The notes under the pieces: generated by a model
Seen by the model: the letters and a program-made list of their open reading frames with translations, nothing else
Databases searched by the model: none
What the model was told of the DNA's origin: nothing
Part shown: positions 25,516-36,007 of the stretch, in pieces
Layout: each line of letters starts with the position of its first letter
Position numbering within the stretch: the stretch's first letter is position 1
NCBI GenBank assembly: GCA_964235705.1
Contig: CAXSDP010000012.1
Coordinates: 7,232-71,231, forward strand
From: RH-AL1 sp964235705
GTDB lineage: Bacteria > Pseudomonadota > Alphaproteobacteria > Rhizobiales > Beijerinckiaceae
Direction of reading: 5' to 3'
DNA: 64,000 nt
Translations under genes and position numbers: made by a program

Positions 25516-26538
25516 ATGCCGTTGGGACGCACGCGGAGTCGTGCCCGGCAGCTGGACTATTGGCCGGGCTTCGTCGACGCGCTGTCGACGATGCTGCTGG
25601 TCATCATCTTCCTGCTGTCCGTCTTCATGCTCGCGCAGTTCTTCCTCGCCCGCGAAGTCACCGGCAAGGACACGGCCTTGAGCAAGCTCAACCGGCAGGT
25701 CGACGAACTCACCTCGCTCCTGGCGCTGGAACGGGCCGGCAAGCAGACCGCCCAGACCGACCTCGCCGCCCTGACCTCCACCCTCGATGTCGCCAACGCG
25801 GACAAGCGGCGCCTGCAGGGGCTGGTCGACGCCTCCAGCGCTCGCGCGGCGGGGGCCGGTGGCGCGGCGACGGCGGCCAACAACGAACTCGACCACGAGA
25901 AGCAATTATCCGCCCAGGTGACGGCGCAGGTCGACATCCTCACCCAGCAGATCGCGGCGCTGCGCCGCCAGCTCGCCGCCATCGAGGACGCGCTGTCCGC
26001 CTCCGAGGGCAAGAACAAGGAAAGCCAGGCCAAGATCGCCGACCTGGGGTCGCGCCTCAACGTGGCCTTGGCGCAGAAGGTCCAGGAACTCGCCCGCTAC
26101 CGATCGGACTTCTTCGGCCGGCTCCGGCAGATCCTCGGCGACCGACCGGGCGTCCGGGTGGTCGGCGATCGCTTCGTGTTCCAATCCGAGGTGCTGTTCG
26201 AACCCGGTCAGGCGGCGATCAACGTTGCCGGCCGCGCCGAACTCGACCAGCTCGCGACCGCCCTGATCCAACTCGAACGCGAGATCCCGCCGGACCTGCC
26301 CTGGGTCATGCGCGTCGACGGCCACACCGACAACAAGCCGATCCATTCGGCGCTTTTCCCATCGAACTGGGACCTCTCCTCCGCGCGCTCCATCGCCGTC
26401 GTCCAGGACCTGGTCGGGCGCGGTGTCGACCCGCACCGCTTGGTCGCGGCCGGTTTCGGCGAGTACACGCCGATCGAGAACGCCGCCGGCGACGATCCCC
26501 GTAACCGCCGCATCGAACTGAAGTTGACCGAGCGATGA
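25516..26538 (+). CDS. MotB/OmpA-type peptidoglycan-anchored partner of the MotA-like channel
   Basis: A 340-residue protein. A single N-terminal helix begins FVDALSTMLLVIIFLLSVF with aspartate D21 at the position of the essential proton-carrying Asp of MotB. A long coiled coil (about 50-190) is followed by a C-terminal OmpA-like peptidoglycan-binding domain (VMRVDGHTDNKPIHS, WDLSSARSIAVVQDL, DDPRNRRIELKLTER). Together with the preceding MotA-like gene (28-nt gap) this makes a complete stator-like unit spanning inner membrane and cell wall. Its stop overlaps the next small gene (ATGA). It resembles ZorB of Zorya defence, but no other Zorya genes are present. Confidence 0.85.
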   Translation: MPLGRTRSRARQLDYWPGFVDALSTMLLVIIFLLSVFMLAQFFLAREVTGKDTALSKLNRQVDELTSLLALERAGKQTAQTDLAALTSTLDVANADKRRLQGLVDASSARAAGAGGAATAANNELDHEKQLSAQVTAQVDILTQQIAALRRQLAAIEDALSASEGKNKESQAKIADLGSRLNVALAQKVQELARYRSDFFGRLRQILGDRPGVRVVGDRFVFQSEVLFEPGQAAINVAGRAELDQLATALIQLEREIPPDLPWVMRVDGHTDNKPIHSALFPSNWDLSSARSIAVVQDLVGRGVDPHRLVAAGFGEYTPIENAAGDDPRNRRIELKLTER

Positions 26539-26882
26539 ACGTACTCGACGAGCGCATGCAGACCCGCAACGCCGACAAGGCCCAAGCGCTGGGCGAGATC
26601 GCCGCCGTGCTGGCGATGATCGACGCCGAGCACCGCGAGCCCGACACCTGGGAGCGCTTGTGCCTGTTGCGCGCCTTCAGCCTGATCAGCTGTGGCTGCT
26701 ACCTGCTGGCGGTGATGGAGGCGCGTGACGCCTCGCTGAAGCCCGGCCAGGCGCTCGACGAGTGGGCGGCCGAGCCGACGATGGAGCACCTCGACCTGTT
26801 GACCCTGTTCGAGGCGCTCAAGGAGGCGATGGCGGAGGACGCGCGGTTGTATCCCCACCTCGGCCCGATGGCGCTGGGGTGA
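26535..26882 (+). CDS. Small alpha-helical protein of unknown function, coupled to the MotA/MotB-like pair
   Basis: A 115-residue, mostly helical cytosolic protein with no signal peptide or transmembrane helix. Its ATG at 26535 overlaps the MotB-like stop by 4 nt, so it is translated with it. It contains two cysteines in LISCGCYLLAVMEARD and an acidic C-terminal half. I do not recognise a family. The coupling suggests an accessory or regulatory partner of the stator-like complex. Confidence 0.65.
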   Translation: MNVLDERMQTRNADKAQALGEIAAVLAMIDAEHREPDTWERLCLLRAFSLISCGCYLLAVMEARDASLKPGQALDEWAAEPTMEHLDLLTLFEALKEAMAEDARLYPHLGPMALG

Positions 26883-26956
26883 GGTGACGTCGGCCGCGTA
26901 TCGAAGGAAGCGAAACGCGCGTGCAATCGAGCGCGCGTGCCCTTACATGACCACCC

Positions 26957-27991
26957 ATGCAATTCCTCGATCAAGCCCGTGTCTTCGTCCGCTCCGGTGA
27001 CGGCGGAGCCGGCTGCGTCTCGTTCCGGCGCGAGAAATTCATCGAGTTCGGCGGGCCGGATGGCGGCGATGGCGGCAAAGGCGGCGACGTGATCGTCGAG
27101 TGCGTCGCCGGCCTCAACACGCTGATCGACTTCCGCTACCAGCAGCATTTCAAGGGCCGTACCGGCATGCACGGCATGGGCAAGAACCGCGCGGGCGGCA
27201 AGGGGCCGGACGCCGTGTTGCGCGTGCCGGTCGGCACCCAGCTCTACGACGAGGACGAGGACGAGCCCTTCGCCGACATGACGGCGGTGGGCCAGAGCCT
27301 CCGCGTCTGCCGGGGCGGCAACGGCGGTTTCGGCAACGCCTATTTCAAGTCGGCGACCAACCAGGCGCCGCGCCGTGCCAACCCCGGCGAGGCCGGCGAG
27401 GAGCGCACGCTGGTGATGCGCCTCAAGCTGATCGCCGACGCCGGCCTCGTCGGCCTGCCCAACGCCGGCAAGTCGACTTTCCTCTCGGTCGTCTCCGCCG
27501 CCAAGCCGAAGATCGGCGATTATCCCTTCACAACGCTCCACCCGCAGCTCGGCGTCGTCGGGCTCGACGAGCGCGAGTTCGTGCTAGCGGACATTCCCGG
27601 CCTGATCGAGGGCGCCCACGAGGGCGTCGGCCTGGGCGACCGCTTCCTCGGCCACGTCGAGCGGTGCCGGGTGATCCTCCACCTGGTCGACGCCAACGGC
27701 GAGCACGCCGGCCGCGATTACCGCACCGTGCGCGCCGAGCTCGACGCCTACGGCGGCGGCCTGACGACCAAGCGCGAGATCGTCGCCCTGTCGAAGGTCG
27801 ACGCGGCCGAGCCCGAGCACCTCAGGAAGCAGGTGGACCGGTTGCGCCGCGCCTGCGGGGCGACGCCGATGCGGCTATCGTCGGCCGCCCGCACCAACGT
27901 CACGCCCGTGTTGCGCGCGCTCACCACCGCCATCGACGAGGGCAAGACGGCGGAGGCGCAAGGCGAGAAGGTCGAGGCGTGGCGGCCGTGA
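26957..27991 (+). CDS. obgE: GTPase Obg (CgtA), ribosome assembly and stress
   Basis: A 344-residue P-loop GTPase that acts on the 50S ribosomal subunit and links growth to (p)ppGpp. The N-terminal Gly-rich OBG fold (GGAGCVSFRREKFIEFGGPD, then GGDGGKGGDV) is followed by the G domain with G1 GLPNAGKST, G3 DIPGLIEGAHEG and G4 LSKVD. The C-terminal tail after residue 330 is short. The next gene is proB, the usual alphaproteobacterial order obgE-proB. Confidence 0.96.
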   Translation: MQFLDQARVFVRSGDGGAGCVSFRREKFIEFGGPDGGDGGKGGDVIVECVAGLNTLIDFRYQQHFKGRTGMHGMGKNRAGGKGPDAVLRVPVGTQLYDEDEDEPFADMTAVGQSLRVCRGGNGGFGNAYFKSATNQAPRRANPGEAGEERTLVMRLKLIADAGLVGLPNAGKSTFLSVVSAAKPKIGDYPFTTLHPQLGVVGLDEREFVLADIPGLIEGAHEGVGLGDRFLGHVERCRVILHLVDANGEHAGRDYRTVRAELDAYGGGLTTKREIVALSKVDAAEPEHLRKQVDRLRRACGATPMRLSSAARTNVTPVLRALTTAIDEGKTAEAQGEKVEAWRP

Positions 27992-28025
27992 GGACGGGTG
28001 GAATCCCCTCCCCGCTCGCTATGGC

Positions 28026-29183
28026 ATGGCGTCGCGAGGCGAGCGCACGGGTGTGACACCGCCTGACCCCGCGATCCCTCGTCTCGCCGACTTTCGCCGC
28101 ATCGTCGTCAAGGTCGGCTCCTCGCTCCTCGTCGATGCCGACGGGGTGCGCCGGGACTGGCTCGAAACGCTCGCCACCGACATCGCCGCGCTCCAGGCGC
28201 GCGGCGCCGAGGTGATGGTGGTATCCTCCGGCTCCATCGCGCTCGGCCGGCGGATGCTGGAGCTGCCGCCCGGGACGCTGAGGCTCGAGGATAGCCAAGC
28301 CGCCGCCGCCGTGGGACAGATCGCGCTCGCCCGCACCTGGGCGGAGGCGCTGGGCCGGCACGCGATCACGGCCGGGCAGATCCTGGTGACCTTCGCCGAC
28401 ACGGAGGAGCGCCGCCGCTACCTCAACGCGCGCGCCACCATCGGCCGGTTGCTGGCGATGCGCGCGGTGCCGGTGCTGAACGAGAACGACAGCGTCGCCA
28501 CCGCCGAGATCCGCTACGGCGACAACGACAGGCTCGCCGCCCGCGTCGCGACCATGGCCTCGGCCGACCTGCTGATCCTGCTGTCCGACGTCGCCGGCCT
28601 CTACAACGCGCCGCCGGCGGGCAATCCCGGCGCCACGCTGATCCCGCTGGTGCCCCGCGTGACAGCCGCCATCGAGGCGATGGCGGGCGAGGCCGCCTCT
28701 CCCCTGTCGCGCGGCGGCATGCGGACCAAGGTCGAGGCGGCCAAAATCGCGACCACCGGCGGCACCACGATGCTGATCGCCGACGGTCGCGTGCCCCACC
28801 CGGTGCGGCGCCTCGTCGAGGGTGGTCCGTGCACCTGGTTCCCGTCCCCCTCCAACCCCGTGACCGCGCGCAAGAAGTGGATCGCCGGGTCGTTGGAGCC
28901 GCGCGGCACGCTGTGGGTGGACGAGGGGGCGGCGCGGGCGATCGGCGCCGGCAATTCCCTGCTGCCGGCGGGGGTGCGCCGGTTGGACGGCGCGTTCAAG
29001 CGTGGCGACTGCGTGTTGATCCGCACAGAGGCGGGCGAGGTCGGGCGAGGGCTCGTCACCTACTCCGCCGAGAAAGCCGAACTCATCATCGGTCGCCGCT
29101 CCCACGACATAGAGCGGGTGCTGGGCGCACCGGGACGGGCGGAGCTGATCCACCGCGACGACATGGTGCTCGCCGGCGACTGA
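28026..29183 (+). CDS. proB: Glutamate 5-kinase
   Basis: A 385-residue cytosolic enzyme phosphorylating glutamate in the first step of proline synthesis. The amino-acid-kinase domain has VVKVGSSLLVD, VSSGSIALGRR and NENDSVATAEIRYGDNDRLAARVA; a C-terminal PUA domain starts near residue 285 (GTLWVDEGAARAI). The frame can begin at ATG 28026; GTG at 28053 is an alternative because 28026 has no clear ribosome binding site. proA, which often follows, is absent and replaced by a minus-strand gene. Confidence 0.95.
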   Translation: MASRGERTGVTPPDPAIPRLADFRRIVVKVGSSLLVDADGVRRDWLETLATDIAALQARGAEVMVVSSGSIALGRRMLELPPGTLRLEDSQAAAAVGQIALARTWAEALGRHAITAGQILVTFADTEERRRYLNARATIGRLLAMRAVPVLNENDSVATAEIRYGDNDRLAARVATMASADLLILLSDVAGLYNAPPAGNPGATLIPLVPRVTAAIEAMAGEAASPLSRGGMRTKVEAAKIATTGGTTMLIADGRVPHPVRRLVEGGPCTWFPSPSNPVTARKKWIAGSLEPRGTLWVDEGAARAIGAGNSLLPAGVRRLDGAFKRGDCVLIRTEAGEVGRGLVTYSAEKAELIIGRRSHDIERVLGAPGRAELIHRDDMVLAGD

Positions 29184-29203
29184 GCGGCGGGGCCGCCCTT
29201 GCC

Positions 29204-29626
29204 TCAGTCGTCCACCCGGCCGCGCATCCGCTTGGTCTCGCCGCGCTTGACCTTGCTATCGGTGCGGCGGCGCTTGGCCGACAGTGTCGGCCGCGTCTTC
29301 ACCCTGAACTTCGGGCGTTCCGCCGCCTCCGCGATCAACGCCACCAAACGCGCGAGCGCGTCGGCCTTGTTACGCTCCTGGCTGCGGTGGCTCTGGGCGA
29401 AGATCACGAGAACACCGTCGTTGGTGAGCCGGCTGCCGGCGAGCCCGGCCAAGCGCCGCTTGGTGCCATCGTCGAGCGCCGGGGACGCCGCGACGTCGAA
29501 GCGGAGGTGGACGGCGGTGGCGACCTTGTTGACGTTCTGCCCGCCCGGGCCGCTGGCGCGCGCGAAGGCGTAGGCGAGTTCGCTCTCGTCGATGGCGATG
29601 CGCGAGGTGACGGGAATGGGGGGCAT
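29204..29626 (-). CDS. arfB: Peptidyl-tRNA hydrolase ArfB (YaeJ), ribosome rescue
   Basis: A 140-residue release-factor-like protein that frees stalled ribosomes lacking a stop codon. The catalytic GGQ motif is seen in FARASGPGGQNVNKVATAV, and the basic C-terminal tail (AKRRRTDSKVKRGETKRM) is the part that enters the empty mRNA channel in E. coli ArfB. The ATG at 29626 gives the canonical length. It is convergent with proB, with 20 bases between the stops. Confidence 0.93.
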   Translation of the reverse strand: MPPIPVTSRIAIDESELAYAFARASGPGGQNVNKVATAVHLRFDVAASPALDDGTKRRLAGLAGSRLTNDGVLVIFAQSHRSQERNKADALARLVALIAEAAERPKFRVKTRPTLSAKRRRTDSKVKRGETKRMRGRVDD

Positions 29627-29809
29627 GGCTGGGGTTCGGAGGACGTTCGACGGCACTCGACTTCGGGCCGGCTCGGTCGTGGATGGATCACACCGAAAAG
29701 CCACGCCGTCGGATGAAGGTTTCATCCTTCGTGGCCCAAAGCGCTTCGAGCGGTGATCGCCCGTCGCGCCGCAACGGAGCTTTAACCACGCGGCGCTTTC
29801 ATCGCCAGG

Positions 29810-30214
29810 ATGAAACTCTCGTTGGTTACCGCGATGTTCCGTTCCTCACGCCTTTCCCTCGGTTCCTTGGCGCTCTGCGTCCTCGTCACCCCGGCGGTCG
29901 CTGCGCAATCCACCCTGAAGTGCCGGGTGGCCGGCGTCAGCGCCATCACGCGCACGATCTGCGCCTCGCCGGAGTACCTCGCCATGGACCACGAAATCGT
30001 CGCCCTGCTCGACCGCGCCGAAGCGCGCTTCGCCCCCGTCGACGCGCGCAGGCTCGCCATCAGCCAGGGCGCCTTCCTGAAGAAGCGGGAGGGCTGCGAA
30101 TGGGCCTCGCACAACAGCGCCCATCCCGGCGCGGCGGTGGACGAGTGCCTTCGCTCGGTGATGGACGCGCGCGTGCACGCGTTGAGGATCGCGGTCGATC
30201 GCGGCAGCCTCTAG
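29810..30214 (+). CDS. Secreted LprI-like (DUF1311) protein
   Basis: A 134-residue exported protein with a signal peptide ending near AVAAQ. The mature part has the pattern of LprI/DUF1311 lysozyme-inhibitor-like proteins: an early cysteine (LKCRV), ICASPEYLAMDHEIVALLDR with the short helix that follows, then KKREGCEW and VDECLRSVMDARV. Members inhibit lysozyme in mycobacteria; here the function is inferred only from the pattern. An alternative ATG at 29834 would remove 8 residues. Its TAG overlaps that of the convergent dnaJ. Confidence 0.7.
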   Translation: MKLSLVTAMFRSSRLSLGSLALCVLVTPAVAAQSTLKCRVAGVSAITRTICASPEYLAMDHEIVALLDRAEARFAPVDARRLAISQGAFLKKREGCEWASHNSAHPGAAVDECLRSVMDARVHALRIAVDRGSL

Positions 30215-31344
30215 CTGCCGCTGAGGTTCTCGAAGAAGTCCTTCATCTTGGTGAAGAACCCGGACGCCTCCGGATGCGTCTTGTGCGAGGACTCGGACTC
30301 GAACTCGGTGAGCAACTCGCGCTGGCGCCGCGTCAGGTTCTGCGGCGTCTCGACGGTGGCCTGTATATAGAGGTCGCCGACATCGCGCGAGCGGAGCACC
30401 GGCATGCCGCGTCCGCGCACCTTGAACTGCTTTCCAGACTGCGTCCCCTCGCCGATCTTCACCTTGGCTTCGCCGCCGTCGACGGTGCGCACCGCGACCT
30501 CGCCGCCGAGCGCGGCCTGCACCATGGAGATCGGCACGCGGCAGAACAGGTCCGCGCCGTCGCGCTGGAAGAAGGGATGCGGCTTGGTCGAGACGAAGAT
30601 GTAGAGGTCACCGGCCGGCCCACCGCGCGTGCCGGCCTCGCCCTCACCGGCGAGGCGGATGCGCGTGCCGTCCTCGACGCCCGCGGGCACGTTGACGGAT
30701 AATTGTCGCTCGCGCGTCACACGGCCCGAGCCCGAGCACGCGGGGCAAGGATTGTCGATGATCTCGCCCCGACCCTGGCAGTTGGGGCAGGTCCGCTCGA
30801 TGGCGAAGAAGCCCTGCTGGGCACGCACGCGGCCCTGGCCACCGCACATCGAGCAGGCTTTGGGTTTGGCACCCGGCCGCGCACCCGTGCCGGAGCAGGT
30901 GTCGCAGGATACGCTGGTCGGCAGCTTGAGGCTGGCCGCCTTGCCCTGGAACGCCTCCTCCAGGGTGATCTCCATGTTATAGCGGAGATCCGAGCCGCGT
31001 CCGGCGCCACCCTGACGGCCACCGCCGCCGCGCCGGCCCATCATGTCGCCGAACAGGTCATCGAAGATGTCGGCCATGGACGAGCCGAACCCGTCGCCTC
31101 CGGCGCCGCTGCCGCCGTTCTCAAACGCGGCGTGACCGTACCGGTCATAGGCGGCGCGCTTCTGGCCGTCCGACAGGATCTGGTAAGCCTCGTTCAGGTC
31201 CTTGAATTTATGCTCGGCATCGGCATTGCCGGGATTGCGATCGGGATGACATTGCATCGCCGCCTTGCGGAAGGCCGACTTCATCTCCGCTTCGGTGCAG
31301 GTGCGCGACACACCGAGCACCTCGTAATAGTCCATCTTGGCCAT
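30211..31344 (-). CDS. dnaJ: Chaperone DnaJ (Hsp40)
   Basis: A 377-residue co-chaperone that delivers substrates to DnaK and stimulates its ATPase. It has an N-terminal J domain (MDYYEVLGVSRTCTEAEMKS with the HPD motif), a Gly/Phe-rich linker (about 75-115), four zinc-binding repeats CDTCSGTG, CSMCGGQG, CPNCQGRG and CPACSGSG, and the C-terminal beta-sandwich domains. The length is canonical. It lies downstream of dnaK with a 200-bp gap. Its stop overlaps that of the convergent LprI-like gene. Confidence 0.97.
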   Translation of the reverse strand: MAKMDYYEVLGVSRTCTEAEMKSAFRKAAMQCHPDRNPGNADAEHKFKDLNEAYQILSDGQKRAAYDRYGHAAFENGGSGAGGDGFGSSMADIFDDLFGDMMGRRGGGGRQGGAGRGSDLRYNMEITLEEAFQGKAASLKLPTSVSCDTCSGTGARPGAKPKACSMCGGQGRVRAQQGFFAIERTCPNCQGRGEIIDNPCPACSGSGRVTRERQLSVNVPAGVEDGTRIRLAGEGEAGTRGGPAGDLYIFVSTKPHPFFQRDGADLFCRVPISMVQAALGGEVAVRTVDGGEAKVKIGEGTQSGKQFKVRGRGMPVLRSRDVGDLYIQATVETPQNLTRRQRELLTEFESESSHKTHPEASGFFTKMKDFFENLSGS

Positions 31345-31544
31345 CGGCTAGTCTTCCTGCGCGGCCGTGGCTCGTGTTGGGGAGCAGCCGGCGCCTTCTC
31401 GTCGATCAAGGCGAAGGTTCGTCTCTTGTCATGAAATCGCGCCCCACGAAACCACGGTTTCATGGAGCGCCACGCGTGATGACGAAATTCGCGACGGTGT
31501 GACGGTGATGCCGATTGCCGACACCACCGTCTCGGTCATCGGCT

Positions 31545-33458
<1,914 letters not shown>

Positions 33459-33589
33459 TTCAGTGCTTTCCCTTCGTGTCGCAAGACCGCCGGACCCCGC
33501 AGCGGTCCGATGTTTGGGCGGACGATTTGGCGCCCGGTCCCCGATGAACTTCAGATTGGCATTGGCTCTTATGAGCGCAAGATGGCCGG

Positions 33590-33618
33590 TATATAAGAGG
33601 GTGGAACAGGGGTGCAAG
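33590..33618 (-). promoter_or_regulatory. dnaK promoter with overlapping sigma-32-like and sigma-70-like elements
   Basis: On the minus strand CTTG (33618-33615) and CTTATAT (33597-33591) with 17 bases between fit the alphaproteobacterial RpoH pattern CTTG-N17-CyTATnT. TTGCAC (33617-33612) and TATATA (33595-33590) spaced by 16 bp fit sigma-70 over the same bases. It lies about 130 bp upstream of the dnaK start, leaving a 5' leader. Dual use is inferred. Confidence 0.55.
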
Positions 33619-33677
33619 GCGGATCGCCGACGCCCGGCGGGGACCTTCGAAGGCCGCCAAAAGCGTGGTACGGCGGC

Positions 33678-34619
33678 GTGACGCGCGCGATCTCGGCAGC
33701 ACCCTTGCGCCGCACCTTACCCCTCTTCCTGTGCGCTTGGCTGGCTGGACCGGCCGCCGCGCAACTGCAACTGCCCGGCGCCAACAATGGCGTCGCGCCC
33801 GGCTCGGCCCCTCGCGCGCCATCGCCATCCTCGTCGGGGGCGCAGCCGGCCGTCGCATCGAAGCCCGTCGCGATGAAACCGCCGGCCGAGGAGACCATCG
33901 CCGGGCACACCCTGAGCCTCGACGGACGACACGGCAAAATGGGCTTCGCCAAGTCGGGATCGGACCTCACCCTGACGGTCCTCACCCTTGATGGCGACAA
34001 GATCTCGAAACCCAACCAGACCTGCACGGTCAGCGTCGCCCTATCGAAACCGCTCGCCGTCACGTCGGCCGGCCGGCCCGTCGGCACGATCCGCTACGAG
34101 GTGCCCGTCCCCGCCTGCCCGTTCGCCGTCGACGTGCTCGATGGCGCCGTCCTCGTGTCGCGGCCGGACGGGAGTTGCTCGTTCGCCGCCGCCGACTGTT
34201 CCGTCACGCCGACGGGACTGTGGGGCCCTCCGGCCGCCGACATCTCGCCGGCACGGATCAAGGAGCTGGAACGGCAACGCGCGCGCATCGAGGTGACGAT
34301 GCGAGCCAACTTCCGCTCGGTCCTCAAGAAGGCCGGCAAGGATCGCCAAGCGGTGAAGGCGATCGCCGGCGAGCAGGCGGCCTTCTCATCCGACCGGGAA
34401 GTCACCTGCCGCGACTACCAGGGTGAGGCCGTGCACGGGTTCTGTTCCACCCAGATCACGGAAGCCCGCGCTCTCGCGCTCGTGGCCAAGTTCGACGCGA
34501 TGGCGGAAGGCCCGCACGACCATCGGCGTCCCAGCCGTCCCAAGCCGAAGACCGCCATGTCGGCGGGACCCGGAGCGGGGCCGATCCCAGACGCGGCGGT
34601 GAAGTCACCAACCAAATGA
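33678..34619 (+). CDS. Secreted protein with C-terminal LprI-like (DUF1311) region
   Basis: A 313-residue exported protein. GTG at 33678 begins a signal peptide (basic ISAAPLRRTLPLFL then CAWLAGPAAAQ). A Pro/Ser/Ala linker follows, then a beta-rich central region (about 90-190) with paired cysteines, and a helical C-terminal part (about 200-280) with RIKELERQRARIEV, a Cys in VTCRDY and one in GFCSTQITEARALAL, which resembles the LprI/DUF1311 helical hairpin. The last 35 residues are Pro/Lys-rich. It is divergent from dnaK and overlaps its promoter region. Function unknown. Confidence 0.6.
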   Translation: MTRAISAAPLRRTLPLFLCAWLAGPAAAQLQLPGANNGVAPGSAPRAPSPSSSGAQPAVASKPVAMKPPAEETIAGHTLSLDGRHGKMGFAKSGSDLTLTVLTLDGDKISKPNQTCTVSVALSKPLAVTSAGRPVGTIRYEVPVPACPFAVDVLDGAVLVSRPDGSCSFAAADCSVTPTGLWGPPAADISPARIKELERQRARIEVTMRANFRSVLKKAGKDRQAVKAIAGEQAAFSSDREVTCRDYQGEAVHGFCSTQITEARALALVAKFDAMAEGPHDHRRPSRPKPKTAMSAGPGAGPIPDAAVKSPTK

Positions 34620-34867
34620 GCCCCGAGGGCCGCCCGGTGTTTCCCAAGGATCGGTCCGTCACCCGGGCGAGGAGTCCCGCACGTCCGACGCCCTGTAGAC
34701 ACCCTGTACCTGTCGACGTGGTCCAACGCCTCGTGGCAACCGGCCATCCCGTGTGACGACGATCCCCGGAACGGCGATGACCCGGCATTGCTGACGATCG
34801 CCACGCTCGGACTGCCGAAAATAAGGTCGCGCATCGTGGAACTTCCTTGCCTTCGAGCGCGTCTATC

Positions 34868-34950
34868 AACCAACACGCGGTCGCGATCCCCCCTTGGCAT
34901 CGCGTGTGGTTATGAAAGCGGCCATTCCCACCCCCGGGATGGCCGTTTTT
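34868..34950 (+). ncRNA. Candidate small regulatory RNA with C-rich loops
   Basis: Two hairpins in a row. The first pairs AACCA-A-CACGCG (34868-34879) with CGCGTGTGGTT (34901-34911), leaving a 21-nt loop that contains CCCCCC; the same CGCG can alternatively pair as CGCGAT (34882-34887) with ATCGCG (34899-34904). The second is the terminator hairpin. C-rich single-stranded loops resemble the anti-Shine-Dalgarno loops of alphaproteobacterial trans-acting sRNAs. No family name can be assigned, and the promoter was not found. Confidence 0.4.
34919..34950 (+). terminator. Rho-independent terminator
   Basis: CGGCCATTCCC (34919-34929) pairs with CGGGATGGCCG (34935-34945) with one bulge, followed directly by TTTTT. 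It is the clearest intrinsic terminator in the window and lies 300 bp behind the nearest upstream gene, suggesting it ends a short transcript of its own. Confidence 0.75.
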
Positions 34951-35168
34951 CATTCGCCTCGGCGGCGCGGCCAGATGAGCGGTGCTGGCCGCGATCGACG
35001 TGATCGATCAGCCCGCTGGATTAACGTGGGATGGTGTCCGCCGTCGTTCGCGAACACCAGGGTGGTCGCCGGTGGAGTGTTGGGCCGCACCCTGTTCCTC
35101 GCGCCCATTCCGGTGGCGGCCTCGCCATACCATGACGAGGAGGATCACCAAGCGCCTCGGTGTGATCG

Positions 35169-35897
35169 ATGACCTTGAAGGTGAAGGCGGCTGGCGCGAA
35201 GCCGAGCCGCGACGCGGACGCCGCTCGCGACGCTTCGATCGAGCCGGTCCCGGATGCCGTGGTCGAGGAGATCTTCACGCGGCTGCAACTCGCCGAGCCC
35301 GAGCCGAAGAGTGAGTTGACCTCGCTGAACACGTTCACCTTCCTGATCGCCGTCGTGTTGTCGGCGCAGGCGACCGACGCCGGCGTCAACAAGGCCACGC
35401 CCGCGCTGTTCGCCTTGGCGGACACGCCGGAGACGATGTTGGTGCTTGGTGAGAACAAGGTTCGGGACCTGATCAAGACGATCGGTTTCTACCGCACCAA
35501 GGCCAAGAACGTCGTGGCCCTATCCCAACGGCTCGTCGACGTCTTCAACGGGCAGGTGCCCACCGATCGGGACGATCTCGAGTCGTTGCCCGGCGTGGGC
35601 CGCAAGACGGCGAACGTGGTGCTGAACAGCATGCTCGGCCACTCGACGATCGGCGTGGACACCCACGTGTTCCGCGTTTCCAACCGCATCCCGCTCGCGC
35701 CGGGGACGACGCCCCTGGCCGTCGAACTCGGCTTGGAACGCGTGGTCCCCGAGCGGTTCAAGCGCTACGCCCATCACTGGCTGCTCCTGCACGGCCGCTA
35801 CACGTGCCGCGCCAAGGCACCATCCTGCGCGAAGTGCTTGATCGCCGACTGTTGCCGGTGGCCGGGGAAAGCACAGCGGATCAATCAAAAGACGTAA
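35169..35897 (+). CDS. nth: Endonuclease III (DNA glycosylase/AP lyase)
   Basis: A 242-residue base-excision repair enzyme removing oxidised pyrimidines. The helix-hairpin-helix LESLPGVGRKTANVVLNSM carries the catalytic lysine in VGRKTA, and the catalytic Asp lies in VDTHVFRVSNR. The C-terminal [4Fe-4S] cluster is present as CRAKAPSCAKC with the fourth Cys in IADCC (spacing C-x6-C-x2-C-x5-C). The N-terminus is extended by about 30 residues relative to E. coli Nth, as is usual in this group. Confidence 0.95.
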   Translation: MTLKVKAAGAKPSRDADAARDASIEPVPDAVVEEIFTRLQLAEPEPKSELTSLNTFTFLIAVVLSAQATDAGVNKATPALFALADTPETMLVLGENKVRDLIKTIGFYRTKAKNVVALSQRLVDVFNGQVPTDRDDLESLPGVGRKTANVVLNSMLGHSTIGVDTHVFRVSNRIPLAPGTTPLAVELGLERVVPERFKRYAHHWLLLHGRYTCRAKAPSCAKCLIADCCRWPGKAQRINQKT

Positions 35898-36007
35898 GGA
35901 TTTCAAGACCGTACCGAAGCACCACCCCATCGTGCCGCAGGAACCCGCCTTTCACTGGCCGGTTAGAACCATGAGGCTGAAGGGGTCTCGAGAAAAGGAG
36001 CGGAAAC

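Larger units (their letters stand above)
34620..35168. other. 549-bp intergenic region; no protein gene, holds a candidate small RNA
   Basis: No convincing coding frame is found on either strand between the secreted-protein gene and nth. The only structured part is the hairpin and terminator segment at 34868-34950, annotated separately. The remainder is GC-rich with no recognisable repeat or promoter I can support. Confidence 0.55.

Noticed and set aside
24516..26538. Flagellar MotA/MotB
   Set aside because: No flagellar genes in the window, and domain layout (long coiled coils, extra partner) differs from true MotAB.
24516..26882. Zorya-type (ZorAB) phage defence
   Set aside because: Stator-like pair present, but no ZorC, ZorD or ZorE gene nearby and the pair is in a housekeeping setting next to obgE.
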